Source: Volvox africanus (Eukaryota > Chlorophyta > Chlorophyceae > Chlamydomonadales > Volvocaceae). Taken from it: a stretch of 64,000 bases of DNA. Where the stretch lies: the NCBI GenBank assembly GCA_030268105.1, contig BSDZ01000004.1, positions 4,141,001-4,205,000 on the forward strand, read 5' to 3'. A program made the translations under genes and the position numbers. Shown here in pieces: positions 12,804 to 24,958 of the stretch. Each line of letters starts with the position of its first letter. Positions within the stretch are counted from its first letter, which is position 1. The notes under the pieces were generated by a model that was not told where the DNA came from, searched no databases, and saw nothing but the letters and a program-made list of their open reading frames with translations.

Positions 12804-14245
12804 TTACGGTCTGTTGGTGTCTGAGATCGGCGCAAAGCGGTCCCAGCCCTCGTCCATTATCCTCTTCTGGCGATCTTCCTCACTGCACGGACAGTGGTAT
12901 TGAGTAACAACACGACAAACAATTGGGTGAGGAGATTGATAAGCTGTCCTATTCCCATACAACCGAGCAGCACCTGAAGCAAACTGGCGGAAGACGGTCA
13001 ACACTAAAGCCCCTAGCCATATGCCAGCAGGGCAAAATCTGTACTCCAGGCCAAATGTTCAAATCAATGGGAACAGTGTCTCATCCTTTGCCGCCTCAAG
13101 CATATGCCGTATCCGGACCCGTTTCCAATCTCACCGTTTTTTGCGAATGAGCTCAAGTCGCTCAAGATCCTTGCGCACTTGCTCCTCCGAACGCGGCTCT
13201 GCCACCGGCTCCCTGAACTCAGAGCAACAGACACGGTGTTAGGTAGAAAAACCCAATTTAATAGAGCATATTCCGTCAGCGTATCGTTAAAGGGTGGATT
13301 TCAAACAATATTATCAGCTAAACAATCAGTAGGACCAGCGATCGGGGAATCAAATATGTCGGAGTTCAACCGCCAGCGTTTCCGCAGCAAACCCAATCGA
13401 CACACATCAGCAGGGCCTTGGGAGGTGGTTAACACTGGGAAACATTTCTCACATCCAAAACAAGTCCTAGGACGACGACACTTTAATTGAAACAAGGAAA
13501 CCCGCATCTTTCAGGGACGCAAACCAAGCCAAGCCAGCAGCCTAGTTGGTGACTGACCAGGCTTAGAACCGGCTCCCATGCTAATAAAATGCAAGAAGTA
13601 ATATTAAACAATCACCCATCACACTTCAAAGGACGATTTATCCAAGGGATATTGCATGGAATTCTCCAAATTGCGACTCACTTCTTCCGTGCGGTAGGTG
13701 CCGTACGCAGGTACTCCGGAGTAGGATCGTCGTCACTATCGCTATCGTCATCCTCACTGCTGCTGGATGGCATTTTGCCTGCGTTCTTGTTCTGCCCGTC
13801 TGGTTGAGACGAGGAAGCCGCGCCCTTGCTGGAGGGCTCCTCGCCCTCATCTTCGCTGTCGCTGGGCGGCAGCATGCCGACGTTGGCGCGTTGGCCACCT
13901 GAGCGGACGGGGCAGTCCTGATGATGTCGTATGAAAGATAACAGACTTATAGAAGCGCAATGAAGATGACCTAAACCTAGAGTCTCAGACTTGCCGAAAG
14001 TAACTAGGACAATTCACAGAATGATTCTCTTTGGGCTTCAAACAAGTGCTATGGAGCAATAATATGGGCGTCATGTGTTTACAAACGACAGCACTTTAAG
14101 CACGGTTAGTCCTATCGATCTGGGGCGCACCTAGGCCGCGCTGCTGGTGCTCATACTCCTCCTCATCTGAGCCGTCTTCCTCTGCAGCACCTTTTCGGGG
14201 ACCCTTGCCCTTTGAGTGGTACTTGCCGCCTCTGGACTTTCCCAT
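12804..14245 (-). CDS. PDAP1-like heat- and acid-stable phosphoprotein
   Basis: Homologue of the 28-kDa heat- and acid-stable phosphoprotein (PDAP1/HASP28), a small, highly charged, mostly disordered protein described as casein-kinase substrate and RNA-associated; the precise role is unsettled. Four exons join in phase: 14245-14104, 13898-13682, 13212-13135, 12882-12804 (171 residues, close to family length). The N-terminus MGKSRGGKYHSKGKGP is basic; two acidic/Ser blocks follow (EEDGSDEEEYE; SSSSEDDDSDSDDD), which would suit CK2. The diagnostic C-terminal helix is EEQVRKDLERLELIRKKR. The C-terminus GWDRFAPISDTNRP differs from the animal protein. Intron 1 has a weak GTGCTT donor, so the exon 1/2 junction is the least certain. 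It is divergent from ClpT. Confidence 0.85.
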
Positions 14246-14523
14246 GTCTGCTTCTAGGTTCGGTACCGGTAGAACCGCTTGAAGCTGACTGGTTTGTTTC
14301 CTATATATAAAATGAACGCAGTTTGAGGCCTTGAAGTTTAATGCAATTAAAGAATCCCTTGCATATACCGGAAGCCGAAAATACGGCGCCGCTCCATCCA
14401 TTTTTGCTGTGGCGTTGTGCATATAGCTAAAGGAAATCATTTTCACGTGTTGCTGAACTATATTAACCGCTCTGTGCTTACTAACGGCGTATCCCTTACC
14501 AAAGCTTGTCTGATTTCTCAGCC
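14246..14523. promoter_or_regulatory. Shared divergent promoter region, PDAP1-like and ClpT
   Basis: The start codons of two divergent genes are 278 bases apart, so both promoters and 5' leaders lie here. A TATATATAA-like run is present near 14300-14307. No further element can be named. Confidence 0.4.
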
Positions 14524-15276
14524 ATGCAAGCCCTTGCCCCGCAATTATCTGGGGCAAGGCCTCAAGTCCCCCGTACAAATAGTTCCTGCCGATGCCCAGT
14601 CATGACAGCAGCGCGCACATGCAGCTCCAGTGCATCAGGTGGCCACGACCTCTTCCGCGCGGGCCGACTTCCTTGGATCCATCCAAATGTCCGACAGCAT
14701 CCCTTAGTACAGATGATCCGGCGAGCAGCTGCAACTGAGGTAGTTGCGGATGTAGATGACGTTGGCGTGAGCAATGCAGCCGACGCTATCATTCGCTATG
14801 CCATCAACTTTGCTCGGGCGTCAGAGACATATGAAGTGCATTCTTGGATGGTTCTGATGGGAGTTTTGAAGTATGAAAATAGCACCGCGGCACAGATCCT
14901 AAAGAAATTGGGACTTGACGACCTGTATGGGGCCTGGCACGAGGTGCTCTGGGCGCTACACGTCAGTGACGGGCTGCAGGCCCGGAGTTTCTGCACCGAG
15001 ATCTCCTTCGCAGATCGTGCATTTAAAGTGGTCACGGCAGCGTCGGATTTTGCCACTTGGCACGGCAAGGATAAAATGTACTCAGAGGACATCCTTATGG
15101 CCCTCGCGGCTGGCGGCGTGCTGGAGGGTCTTTTCCCCGATCTTAACCTCAGTTTTGAGCGCGTACGTAAGGCGGTGGAGAAGCAGCTTGGGCAAAAGTA
15201 CCAGCTGCCGGATGAGAAGCCAGAGGAGGCGGAGCGGGGCCCGCTCAAGTCGGAGGACGATGTATCATTCCTCTAA
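14524..15276 (+). CDS. ClpT-type accessory subunit of the plastid Clp protease
   Basis: Small plant and algal protein with a Clp N-terminal (double Clp-N) fold but no ATPase module; ClpT proteins bind and help assemble the plastid ClpPR core. The frame is open from 14506, but the first ATG is 14524, giving 250 residues. Residues 1-75 look like a transit peptide (Ser/Arg-rich). Two Clp-N repeats follow: the first contains NAADAIIRYAINFA, VHSWMVLMGVLKYENSTAAQIL; the second contains FADRAFKVVTAASDFA and MYSEDILMALAAGGVLEGLFP. There are no Walker motifs, which separates it from ClpC/ClpB. The C-terminal tail is acidic (EKPEEAERG; SEDDVSFL). The gene is intronless, unlike most neighbours. Family assignment is firm; which ClpT paralogue is not. 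Confidence 0.88.
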   Translation: MQALAPQLSGARPQVPRTNSSCRCPVMTAARTCSSSASGGHDLFRAGRLPWIHPNVRQHPLVQMIRRAAATEVVADVDDVGVSNAADAIIRYAINFARASETYEVHSWMVLMGVLKYENSTAAQILKKLGLDDLYGAWHEVLWALHVSDGLQARSFCTEISFADRAFKVVTAASDFATWHGKDKMYSEDILMALAAGGVLEGLFPDLNLSFERVRKAVEKQLGQKYQLPDEKPEEAERGPLKSEDDVSFL

Positions 15277-16844
15277 GTCTCCTGTTGTCGTCATGGGCGC
15301 TCAGTGGCGAAGATGGATAGGGGTTCCGTAAGGTAGTGGTTGCCTTGGGTTTCACCTGCAAAAATATGTTCAGTGCTAGTTAGGAGGGACGACCCTGGGA
15401 TCGCTCCAGCACTAGTTCTCAATGCGAGGAAGCATCCCTGATTTTGGGTATCGTCCGTCTTGGGATTGTTTAGGTGGGAAAAGTGACGGAATATGGTGTG
15501 AAATGACAGAGACCATTTATGATGACGCTTGTATGTCGGGTTGATACGCATATTGATGTCGTGTGATTCTTTGGGGTATCAGCTGCCGAGAGGCGCTAGG
15601 GGACACGTTGGACGGCAGTCTGGAACCTCGAATCCATTTTTCCATCCCGTAATTATGTTGGGATTGCTTGTAGGCCATCTCAAGAAGAGAGAACGCAATG
15701 GAGTGGTGCCCCACTGATGAGTGGTGTAAATACTCATTTTGCACTCGAAACGATCATCCAAAGTTCTTTGTCCGTGTGCGCTTGCCTTGAGTTCTGACCC
15801 CTTGTAAAAATATATTGTCGCTTCCTCGTCTGCCAGGCTGTCCCCCTCGGGCGACCGGGAGTGACAATTGAAGCGCTGCTGGATATGCCATCAAAGCGAT
15901 ATGATACCACCAATCTGCATGGCCCATTCTACATGAGCACCTTTGTTTAAGCGAGCATGTAATATCCCCGTTCCTACCCTGAGACGTTGGAATCCCTGGC
16001 TGGCAAGACGCGGCCCCTTACGAAGAGCAATTCAGTAATTTCGCGATTACAACAGCGACGCGAGTCTATAATATCATAAATTCATTCGTCTGCGCGTACA
16101 TCGAGCGCGCGTCCTTTAGCTGCTAGTTTCGTGTGTTAGTTGTCCCATAGGTCCTGAGCTAAGGGCCTTAACCTCGACATGGACATCCTCTACTTCACAC
16201 CAGCCCCTTCCCAAACTCCGTACCATCTAATCATTTTAGTTGTTTTCTAGTTCACCCGTCCGATCCCCGCAGGAAACAAGGTCCTACGAACAACCTGGCC
16301 AGACTGAGGCCTGAAGCTATGCGTAGAGCCCTGCAAGATTCGGGAAGCTAGCGCAGAGAAAGGCACATAATAACAGTAGCGACGCCCCCTGCAAGAACTC
16401 GTTACGTCCCTTTAAACGGAACGTGCCAATGGGCAACTGCAAACGGCTAACATTTAAATGCATAAGTAGGTAAGCGCCGCACCTCATCCCGGGGGGATAC
16501 CCAGCCATTAATCAATACGAAAGACACCCGGCCCGGCCAGAAAGTCGTCCTAAGGGCACCAAGACGTAAACGAAATCGTTTAGTATGACGGCAAGCGGAA
16601 TGAACAACCTCGCCAGCTCCGGACCCGCGCTGCCACAACCGCCGCAGCGGAGCCGTAAGAAAAGGACCTGAACAGGAACAAACCCCGTAACAATCACCAA
16701 CGCGTGTGGTTCTAGGGCTGTCCATCGGATGGTCATACGGTGTTCTGAACTCAAGAACACCAGCGTCCATACATAGGCCCAACTGCTTGCTTTGCTCGAG
16801 AGACCTTATCGAGGCTGCCTTCTCGGTTACAACCGCGGTCCGCA
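15277..16844. other. Convergent intergenic region
   Basis: Between the 3' ends of ClpT (plus) and the RNF10-like gene (minus). A TGTAA, the usual green-algal polyadenylation signal, occurs near 15803. The open frames on both strands look like chance frames. I see no gene. Confidence 0.5.
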
Positions 16845-19800
16845 TCAATACTTTCGCTGGTTTCCAGTGCTGAACAACAGCATGCCCTTTCCCGACTTAC
16901 CCTTCTTTGAGCTGCTGCTGCTACCACCGCCTGCTGCCGCCCCACCATCCGCGCTGCTCTCCCCTATGACCAGTCCCTTACCAGGCCCCACTGCCGTTGT
17001 CGCTGCGGCGGCTTTTATAGTCGCACCACCCTTACCGGAACCCCAAGGACCGGCCCCGCCACCGGCGGCTGGAATGACTGGGACGATGCCGCACCATGGG
17101 CTTCCGGGTATTGGATTGCCAATGCTAGAAGCTCCGGAGCCACTGGGGGTGGCGGCAGCTCTGGTTCCCCACGCCCCCGAAGCCGCCACCGCCGCCGCAA
17201 TGCTGCCTAGCGGTGGGCTAGTACCCAGGACGGGTCCCGTAGCAGCGAAGCCCATCTTGGTAATGTGTGCGAACGATACACCGCCACTGCCAGGCGGGCC
17301 GGGCGACATGGCCATGGCGGCCGCCGTCGCTGCTGCCCCTTCCATGGAAACCTGCAATGCGATGCTCTCCGCCACTTCGGACGGAGAAAGCTGCATCTCC
17401 CGTGCCAGCGCTGCGGCAGCAGCGCTCGCTGCGTCCTGCAACCCGCCACCTTCGCAGCTGCCGCCACCTCCCACCGCCGGTGCATTCCCACCAGCACCGG
17501 GATTCAGCGCTTGCTTGAGTGACGGCATCGCCTGCAGTTCCTCAGCACTGGGTCCTAGTCGTGCAGCCGCCGCACGCGCTGCTGCCGCCGCCTCCGCAGC
17601 TGCCTGTCGGCGCTCATCAGCGCGCTGCCGCCGCCGTCGTTTCTCCCGAACCGCCAGCTCGTCGGCAAAGGGTATTAACGTCTCCGGTGGCACCAGGTCT
17701 GCCATGGCCACCTCGCATAGTTTAAAGGCGCCCGACAGTGGCAAGTGTGAAAGAAAGCGCCAGCGGCGCCGGGTGGCCTCCGCCTGTACGACATCCTCCA
17801 GCTCCAGCAGCCGCGCGGTGATGACCGGCGGGCATGAGTCATATGAACCGTACATATGCAGCAGGCACCTGATACAGTGGGGATGTCCACGGAGGTGGTA
17901 TTGAAGTAGCCAGCGGACTGCAACGTTACTGAGACACTGCTGCTGTTAACTTAAGCACTAGTTGGATGATAATCGATGTCACGAACCTATGCCGTGCTGG
18001 GACGCCAGATCGACTCTCCAAGCACCGGAACCAACCAGCCTCTCCTCTCTCACGGACTCACCTTAAGTTCAGCGGGTGCAGGAAAACCCAGCTGCCGTCT
18101 GCTGCCTGATAGGTGTAGAACTCGCCTTGAGTGCCCGGAGTATTGAGTCGAGTCGTAGGAGAAGTGCCCAGCAGCTCAGCACCGGCGGAAGGTGCCGCGG
18201 GGCCACTGCCAGCGAGGTCCGCAGAGGTCTGCGGACTACTGCCCGGCGGGGCTGTGCCTTGCATCAGATGCGGCTGGGGGCTAAGGCTCAACTGGGCCGG
18301 GGAGCTTGTTTCCTGTGGAATGGGGATCGTAGCGCCTTCGCCTCCGTTTCCCCCGCTCGTCTCCGACTGTCCATCACCCTCATCTTCTGAGAACACTGCA
18401 TCAAAAGGCAACTGAGGCTCAGGCGGCAGCAGCGGCGGCGTAACACCAGCTGCAATGCAGCCTGCGACAGGGTTTCCGTTGCCTGGCGCCCTGGGCTTGG
18501 GGACGGCGGCGCGCGGACTTGCAGCAGCGAAGCCCTCTCCGGCAGCTAGCGGCAGCACCACCGGGGGTAGCTGGGCCACCAGGGATGGGAACTGACGATC
18601 CAATGCAGCACGTTGAGAGACAGCCGCGTGCGCCGCGCTCCCCTCCGATACCGCAGCCGTGAACATCTGCGCCCACACCAGCAACATCAGCCTCATTCAC
18701 GGAAGACAGACTAGCTTCCCTCATACAACTTCACAGCGACTCTCAGCCTTTCGCCCAACTGCCGGCCCGATTGGAATGTTGCATTGGAATGCAAGAATCC
18801 CCGGACGACACCGCCGGCCAGCCGTCATTTTAATATCCAGTGCGGACCTTCTTGAGGGCGGCCTCTGCTGCGGCGCCCAGCGCCTCCGGAGAGGCTCCCG
18901 GCCCCTCCCTGGATGCCAGCAGCCCCCGCGCTGCCAGACACTCAGCCCGGTGCTCTGCCCAGCGTCTTGCGCGCACCGCCAGCTGGTCCAAGGCGCCGTA
19001 AACATACGGTGCCTCTAGAGCGTCGTCAACGCCGCCCTCTGCCAACAACTGCAGCGAACAGTGGTGGGGTTCAGTAAGCAAGCGTATGAATGAATAACAC
19101 AGTAAATAGCACTGCAAGGGTGTAACGGTTCGACAGGATACGGGCCTACGACGCGGGGAGCTGGCTGAACGACAACAACTTTATCAAAACAATCATACTC
19201 CGAATCCTAAAAACAATACTACTTGTACTAATAATCCTAATAAGAACAATAGGAATGCGAACAGTAAACTGTATGTAAAGGCTGCTCGGCTTACCTCGGT
19301 AGCACAGGCTGCCAGCTGGTCCGCTGCAGCGCGCCACAACTCGCTTGCGTCGCCGCTCGCCACAAACTTGGCAAACGGATTGCAGTCAAATAATGACAGC
19401 GGCTCCGTTGCACCATTGCCATTGCCTCCGCCATTGCCATCGGCCGCTGTGGCAGCTCCTGCTGCCGCAGCTGCCTTCGCCGCGGCTGCCGCCGCCGCCA
19501 TGGGATCCACCGGCTGCGGGATAATGCTGATGCGATTGCGACGGATCAGCGCTAGCGTCAGCTGGTCGCCGGCGCGTGGCTGAACAACACGCCGTACGCG
19601 CACCAGGCGGAGCTCGCGGGCCACGACGGGCGCAAAACACAAGGGGCAGGGAGCAGAGCGCCTGGAAGCAGTTGCAGCATATTCATCCAACAAATATAAG
19701 GTGAGGTGCAGGATCTTGAACGGGGAAATGTAAGAAAAAAGAACATCGAGGCTCTCGGTCACTATCCTTCAGTTCTTTACATGTCAGAGGACTGACACAC

Positions 19801-22800
19801 CGGGCATATTAACATTCTTTTTGCAGATTATGGTGCGGTTACAAGTATATTTTAGCCGAGCGAGAATGGAGAGGCATGGTCGCTCTCACTTCAGCACACA
19901 CACCCCTTTTCACCTGAGCTGATCTCCGCCGTGGTTCACCAGGTGGTGCATGATTGCAGGGAAGGAAAAAATATGGCCGCAGGGCGTGATCTGCGGGGAC
20001 ACAAAACAGCCGGGAGGAGAGGCAGATGTCGCGAATGGGGTGCGAATGGATGCAAGTTGTCCAGCAATGAATCCGATACACGATCCGCCTATGGCTTTCC
20101 TAGGAAATGGCCTGAGAGGCCAAGCCTATTGCAAACGACGAGCCTGGAAAGTGCTAGGGATGTTGGCAGCCGATGGCACGAGCTGCAATCCGGGAGGGAA
20201 AATTCCGTCGCGCGATATGGCTAGGTACTAAGGCGAAGGGGCGCAGCATGCAGAAACGGTTGAAGCCTCCGTAGGAATGAGTCCGTAAGGATTGCACCAA
20301 AGCTGACTCTCGGCCTCATCTTGGTAACATGACTGCCTCATAGGTTACCGATGGTTTAGATCTGGATATTCCACGCATTGGCGGAACGCCTATTGTTCGG
20401 CATACACCCGAACAAGTCCCCTCCCTTCCACGCCTTCTCGTTCCCACCATTGCATTTCGTTACCATGAACACCTGTGCCTGGAGACAACAATTTCAGAAT
20501 GCCGCAAAACCACATATAACCAAAAACGATCCGAAAGGAAAGGAAATCAGATTGGGAGTCAGACCCCTGCAGCTTCCCCAGCCTGCCTGCGGGCACAATG
20601 GCGGGCTGTCCAGCGAAATGGGGCACTGCACCGGCATCGCGGTCGCCATCTCCACCTGCGTGGAAGCGGGGCAAATGGGCAAGTATCAGAATCAGCTGGA
20701 TGAATAAAAGCTGGGGAAGGAGAGGGTTTTGAAGTAAACGAACCACTTTGCATCGCCAGCCGACGCAAATGCTGCTACAGTGCCAGTGCAGTGGGTTGAG
20801 GGTGTGCCCCTTGCAAAAAGACGGGCGCCGTGGAGGGGATTTCACTGATACCTCGACTGGACCGTCATTGTCCTCTCCGCGCCACATGTTTGCCTTACAC
20901 GTAGCACCGGAACGTTAAAGACCATCATCCTAACCCCTCCTCCCTAATGCGTTCCTTTTCACCCCGCCTAGAGCCCCGTTTCTCCGCCCAGGCTCGCAGG
21001 ACCTCGTTTGCTCGTAAGGAGACATGTTCCTTGACTCCCACCATCACCCACCTGCAGCACGTCGTCCCAATCGAACATCTTGTCCGCGTCTGCCTCGTAG
21101 GCGGACACGTCGATCGCGTCTGCACAAGGGCAGGTGCAGCTCAATAGGTGCAGCTCAAGTGCTGTGATGAGGATATACCTATATGGGTTCACAACCCAAC
21201 TGAGCAGCAGGACGTCATAATGGAGCGCATCTATGAGACCTTTTCTTAGGGCCATGGCCATATTACCACAGCCCCCAAAACAGTGAGAGGGCTTCATAGA
21301 GGGCTTCGGGAATTGAAAACTGGCCAATGATTGCTGCCCAGTGTCCAGTGCGGCGCGGCCCTTGCCAGGCCGAATTGTTGGTCGCGCAAAGTGCAGCCAG
21401 GACACGAACACAAAACCCCAAAGGAACGTGTTCCAAAGAATAAATTCGGCACCTTTTCCGCTTGCGTTGGGGCGCACCACACACTGTACCAACGGACAAA
21501 AACTATTGCTGTTGTGACAAACCGAGACCAACTAGAGCACGTAGTTACAAGACGAGGGAGATTATAAAGCCTCACACGCTGCTCCTGTCCCCATAGTAAT
21601 TATCCCTTTTTGCATGCGGCCATTGCACGGGCCGCCCGTGCCCCTCTCTATCGTGTCACACAGCCCAGGACTCACCGGAAACCATAAAGCGGAAGTTGGC
21701 CTAATTGTGCAGGAGAAATAGAGGGGACGAGATGAGGGCATATTCGCAAAGGGTGTTGAAAGTCCTTGAAAGGGCAGTAGAGTGATGTGACTTGATGAAA
21801 GGCGGGGAGACGTGGTGTGTGCGGGTGACAGCACGGTGACGGCCCAGCATGTCGCTGGACGAACGCAACACAGGCGATCAAGTCACCAGGTGGTCAGTTA
21901 GCAGCCCACCCTAACGGTGCATCCAACACTTAGGTACCGCAACCATAATGGCAACTACGGCAATCTAGCTCTGTTGTTGTCAGCATATCCTGATGCTCTC
22001 TATCTCTCACCTGCAGGAATTTATTCTTGTCGTACTTCTGCGGTTTCGCGCTGACATAGCGTCCCCGCGCAGCAGAGGATACTCCTGAGGCGCCGCCACC
22101 GCCACCCTGGCCCCGAGCGCTGCCACTCGGCCTGTATCCGCCTCTGCTCCCTCCCTGGTGTACCGAGGTGCGCGAATGTGGATTGTCGGCAGGATAACAT
22201 TGGGGCGCAGAGCGCCATGACACGTGACCTAACATATTAGGTGATGCTGAGGTGGTGCGGCATGGATTACTTCAGCGAGCTCAGGAGGAGCAAGAGGCTC
22301 AGGAGGCCGAAGGCAGCCAATGATACTGAAAGGGCATCAAACCGGCATCTTAGGCCCGGACGCTGAGCAGGTCCCAGGGGACACAAAGTGCCACTCGCGG
22401 GCTCGCTTTGAGCACCATACAGAAGCAGAGATTTAAGAGGGAGTGATGCGACTAACTGACAGCACCACAAACGTCTTTTGGTAATCTTGCTCATAGCTTT
22501 TCTCGTACCTTCCCACGGGTCAGTAAACCCGCATTCATGCTGGTAATCGTCCCTTCTCCCGAAATGACACTTCCTGTTCCCTTCGCTAGTACCCCCACTA
22601 ATACTCTACAATCACCCCCACCACGACCACCAGGTCGGATTGCCAACTGTTCCCGGAATCATCCTAACACAAAACATGGAAACCGGCCCACAACGCTCTC
22701 CGAACCTGGGTGTTCCCCCGATACATGGTTTTACTTTTTGGCCAAGCAGAAACGCCACCACCACTAAGAGGATGCCTCATACAGCATGAGAAAATGATAA

Positions 22801-23507
22801 ACCACGCCATAGAAGTCCACCGCCGTCGGTTCTTTCATAAAAATGGTCGTTCTGATGCAAGCATGCAACCATGCGTTGTTTGTTTGCTGACATGTTATGC
22901 TAAAATAAACACGGGGCCGCTGCTGACCAGAACTTCCACATAGCTTACGCCATAGCGCTTTCAATATTCGAGAGGTTTTGTTAGATTCCTCACCCGCCCA
23001 CTTGCTGTACGCACAGCAGCCGATTCATACTGGAAGTTGAGCAGATGGTTGGCATTTGCGACACTGCTTCCGCGCCCACCACTGCCGCCGCTTGCTGCAC
23101 TGCCGTTCCGCGTTGCAGCACCAGCACTCCCGCCGCCGCTGCTGTTGTTTGCGCTGCTGTCCGTGCCTCTACCGATAATGCCGGCCCCGCCAGCACCGTC
23201 GCAGCTTTCAGTCCCCACCGGCGGCACGGAGGCAACTGGAGAGGATGCAGCATTTCCAGATGCTAGCCTGCATCCATGGCAACGCAGAATACGGACTCCA
23301 GAACGTTACACTCATCCTATATTCTACAACGCAGCCTTATTTGGTAAAAGCCATCTTGCAAACGGGCTGCAAGGCTCCCTCCATACCTCCGAATTCTCCA
23401 GCCGTTCCACACCCCGCGTTCTACACGTCCAATTAACCCGTTTAATATAAATCCTACCGGTTATGAATATGTTGCGGCTGGTGGCCCTGCTGGCCAGCAC
23501 GATTCAT
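16845..23507 (-). CDS. RNF10-type RING-finger protein with degenerate RING
   Basis: Homologue of RNF10, an E3 ubiquitin ligase that in animals and yeast modifies 40S ribosomal proteins. Eleven exons join in phase: 23507-23458, 23267-22994, 22154-22011, 21700-21676, 21119-21052, 20655-20587, 19990-19914, 19661-19295, 19048-18848, 18666-18062, 17868-16845 (967 residues). Family marks in order: NHLLNFQYE, KYDKNKFLQ joined to ANFRFMVS, MFDWDDVLQ, the RING region (198-244), then YQAADGSWVFLHPLNLRCL, FLSHLPLSGAFKLCEVAM and a basic C-terminus ending LLFSTGNQRKY. The RING reads CPIS, CGHIFSFPA, CPLC: Cys2, Cys5 and Cys6 are replaced. The intron after LCPQ needs a GC donor. An RGG-rich open frame upstream of 23507 (to about 23576) is probably also coding, so the true start may lie in a missed first exon. 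Ala/Gly-rich linkers are long. Confidence 0.9.
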
Positions 23508-24958
23508 GGCGGACGAGAGTCCTCCACGGCCACCTCCGCCACCTCTGCCACGGACCTGGCCGCTAGCCTGTTGTCAGATCATTGAACGATCAACTCACCA
23601 TGTAAGCCCTAGATCATGCCCTCCGGAGGACTAAGATGCATCAAAGAGCTGCAAGGCATGCACCCATCCAAATCCTACCCCGTAAAGTTACCTGTTGCCT
23701 GATGCCATTATTATTCGTTCCTGTTGACGAAGAACAGGTCAAGAAGTTTTTGAGGGTCAGGGCACTGTCCAAGATGCGGATGAGATAAGAACAGTCTTAG
23801 GGCTCCTAACGCAGTCGGAGTTCAACCATCTCACCAGGATTAAACTCTCCAGCTACAGGATTGAGTCCTGCGGGCGGCCTGCTGCCGCCTTGAATGCGAA
23901 CGCCATGCTGTCCGGGGTCGAGCAGTTGAGTTGAACTGTGAACGAGCGGTGAGGAAGGCACTGGAATTTCAACACAGCTCATTCACTTGCTGAGAAAATG
24001 GACGTTTGCCGGGATCGATCTATCCCGGCTGGTGCTGAGCTTGGCAGGGTCAATGCCACGCTATCACAACCCCACAGATGCCGAGCCAGGGTAAGAGATT
24101 TCTTTCCAAACAATTAAGTTCAAAACGGAATAATCAAAGACATGCAAATATATGCCAGATTGCGTTGCAACCGGATGCCGGACATCGGATGTCCACGGGA
24201 CCATGCCATCTGTCACGGATACACCTAATGATCATATGTTCACCTAGCCTATCCAACCACAACTCGATTAAGGATAGAGCTTTTATCACCGCAAGTGGAT
24301 GTGCCATGACACAAAAATGGACGCTTTCTAGAGGTCGGGAAGTCGTGCGGCCGTCTACCGACTACCTTCGTCACTGCATCCACTAGGTACACATCAGTAT
24401 CAATGCTATTATCCAGATGTCCCACTTGTGTTTGCTGCAACGCGGCGGCTCGTCTCTGAAGTAAACCGGATGCATCCATACCACCTGCCGGGAAGCCCAA
24501 TTTTTGGTTCTTATCAGTCAAGTACAACGAGTGGCGCTTAAGCCCCAATAACACACAAATAATTTCTGCGGCAACCGAAGAGCTTTTCACACCTGCTGCA
24601 TCTGCGGTTTTAATGCCCATGGCCCTTGGGTCTTCCTTGTGCCAGAGTACTCAACCTCGACGACGAAGGCTCTCTCCTCTGCTTCAACACTAAGCAAACC
24701 CACCCAGGAATAACCCAAACCCACTCTCCATCACATAAAATGGCCCCTGGCTTGATGAGCAATACAAAACATCACTTTTCAAGATCGTCAATTAATAGGA
24801 ATTGCACTGTGACATGGAATGGAGCCCATGCCTTCCCTCTGTAGTTTGTCTTTCGCATTTAAAAGCATCTTCATCTATCACCACATAGCGACATGTTCCA
24901 GGAGGCGTTCATAAATAGCAGGACAAGGTGGTGCCTAAACAACGAGCCGCGAATAACT
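23508..24958. other. Intergenic, RNF10-like promoter side
   Basis: The first bases (23508-23576, minus) are an open Arg/Gly-rich frame that may be the missing 5' coding part of the RNF10-like gene; an ATG directly followed by GTGAGT occurs near 23617 but would leave only a 31-base intron. A 123-codon minus-strand frame at 24620-24249 starts with ATG and resembles no family I know; it is unresolved. The 3' end of the phosphohexomutase gene abuts the right side. Confidence 0.4.

Noticed and set aside
16792..17904. Long plus-strand frame of 370 codons opposite the RNF10 C-terminus
   Set aside because: It is the antisense shadow of the GC-rich, Ala/Gly-rich last exon; the minus strand carries conserved RNF10 blocks and correct splice phases.
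24249..24620. 123-codon minus-strand gene
   Set aside because: It starts with ATG but has no recognisable motif, no clear splice partners and no compositional support; left as unresolved.
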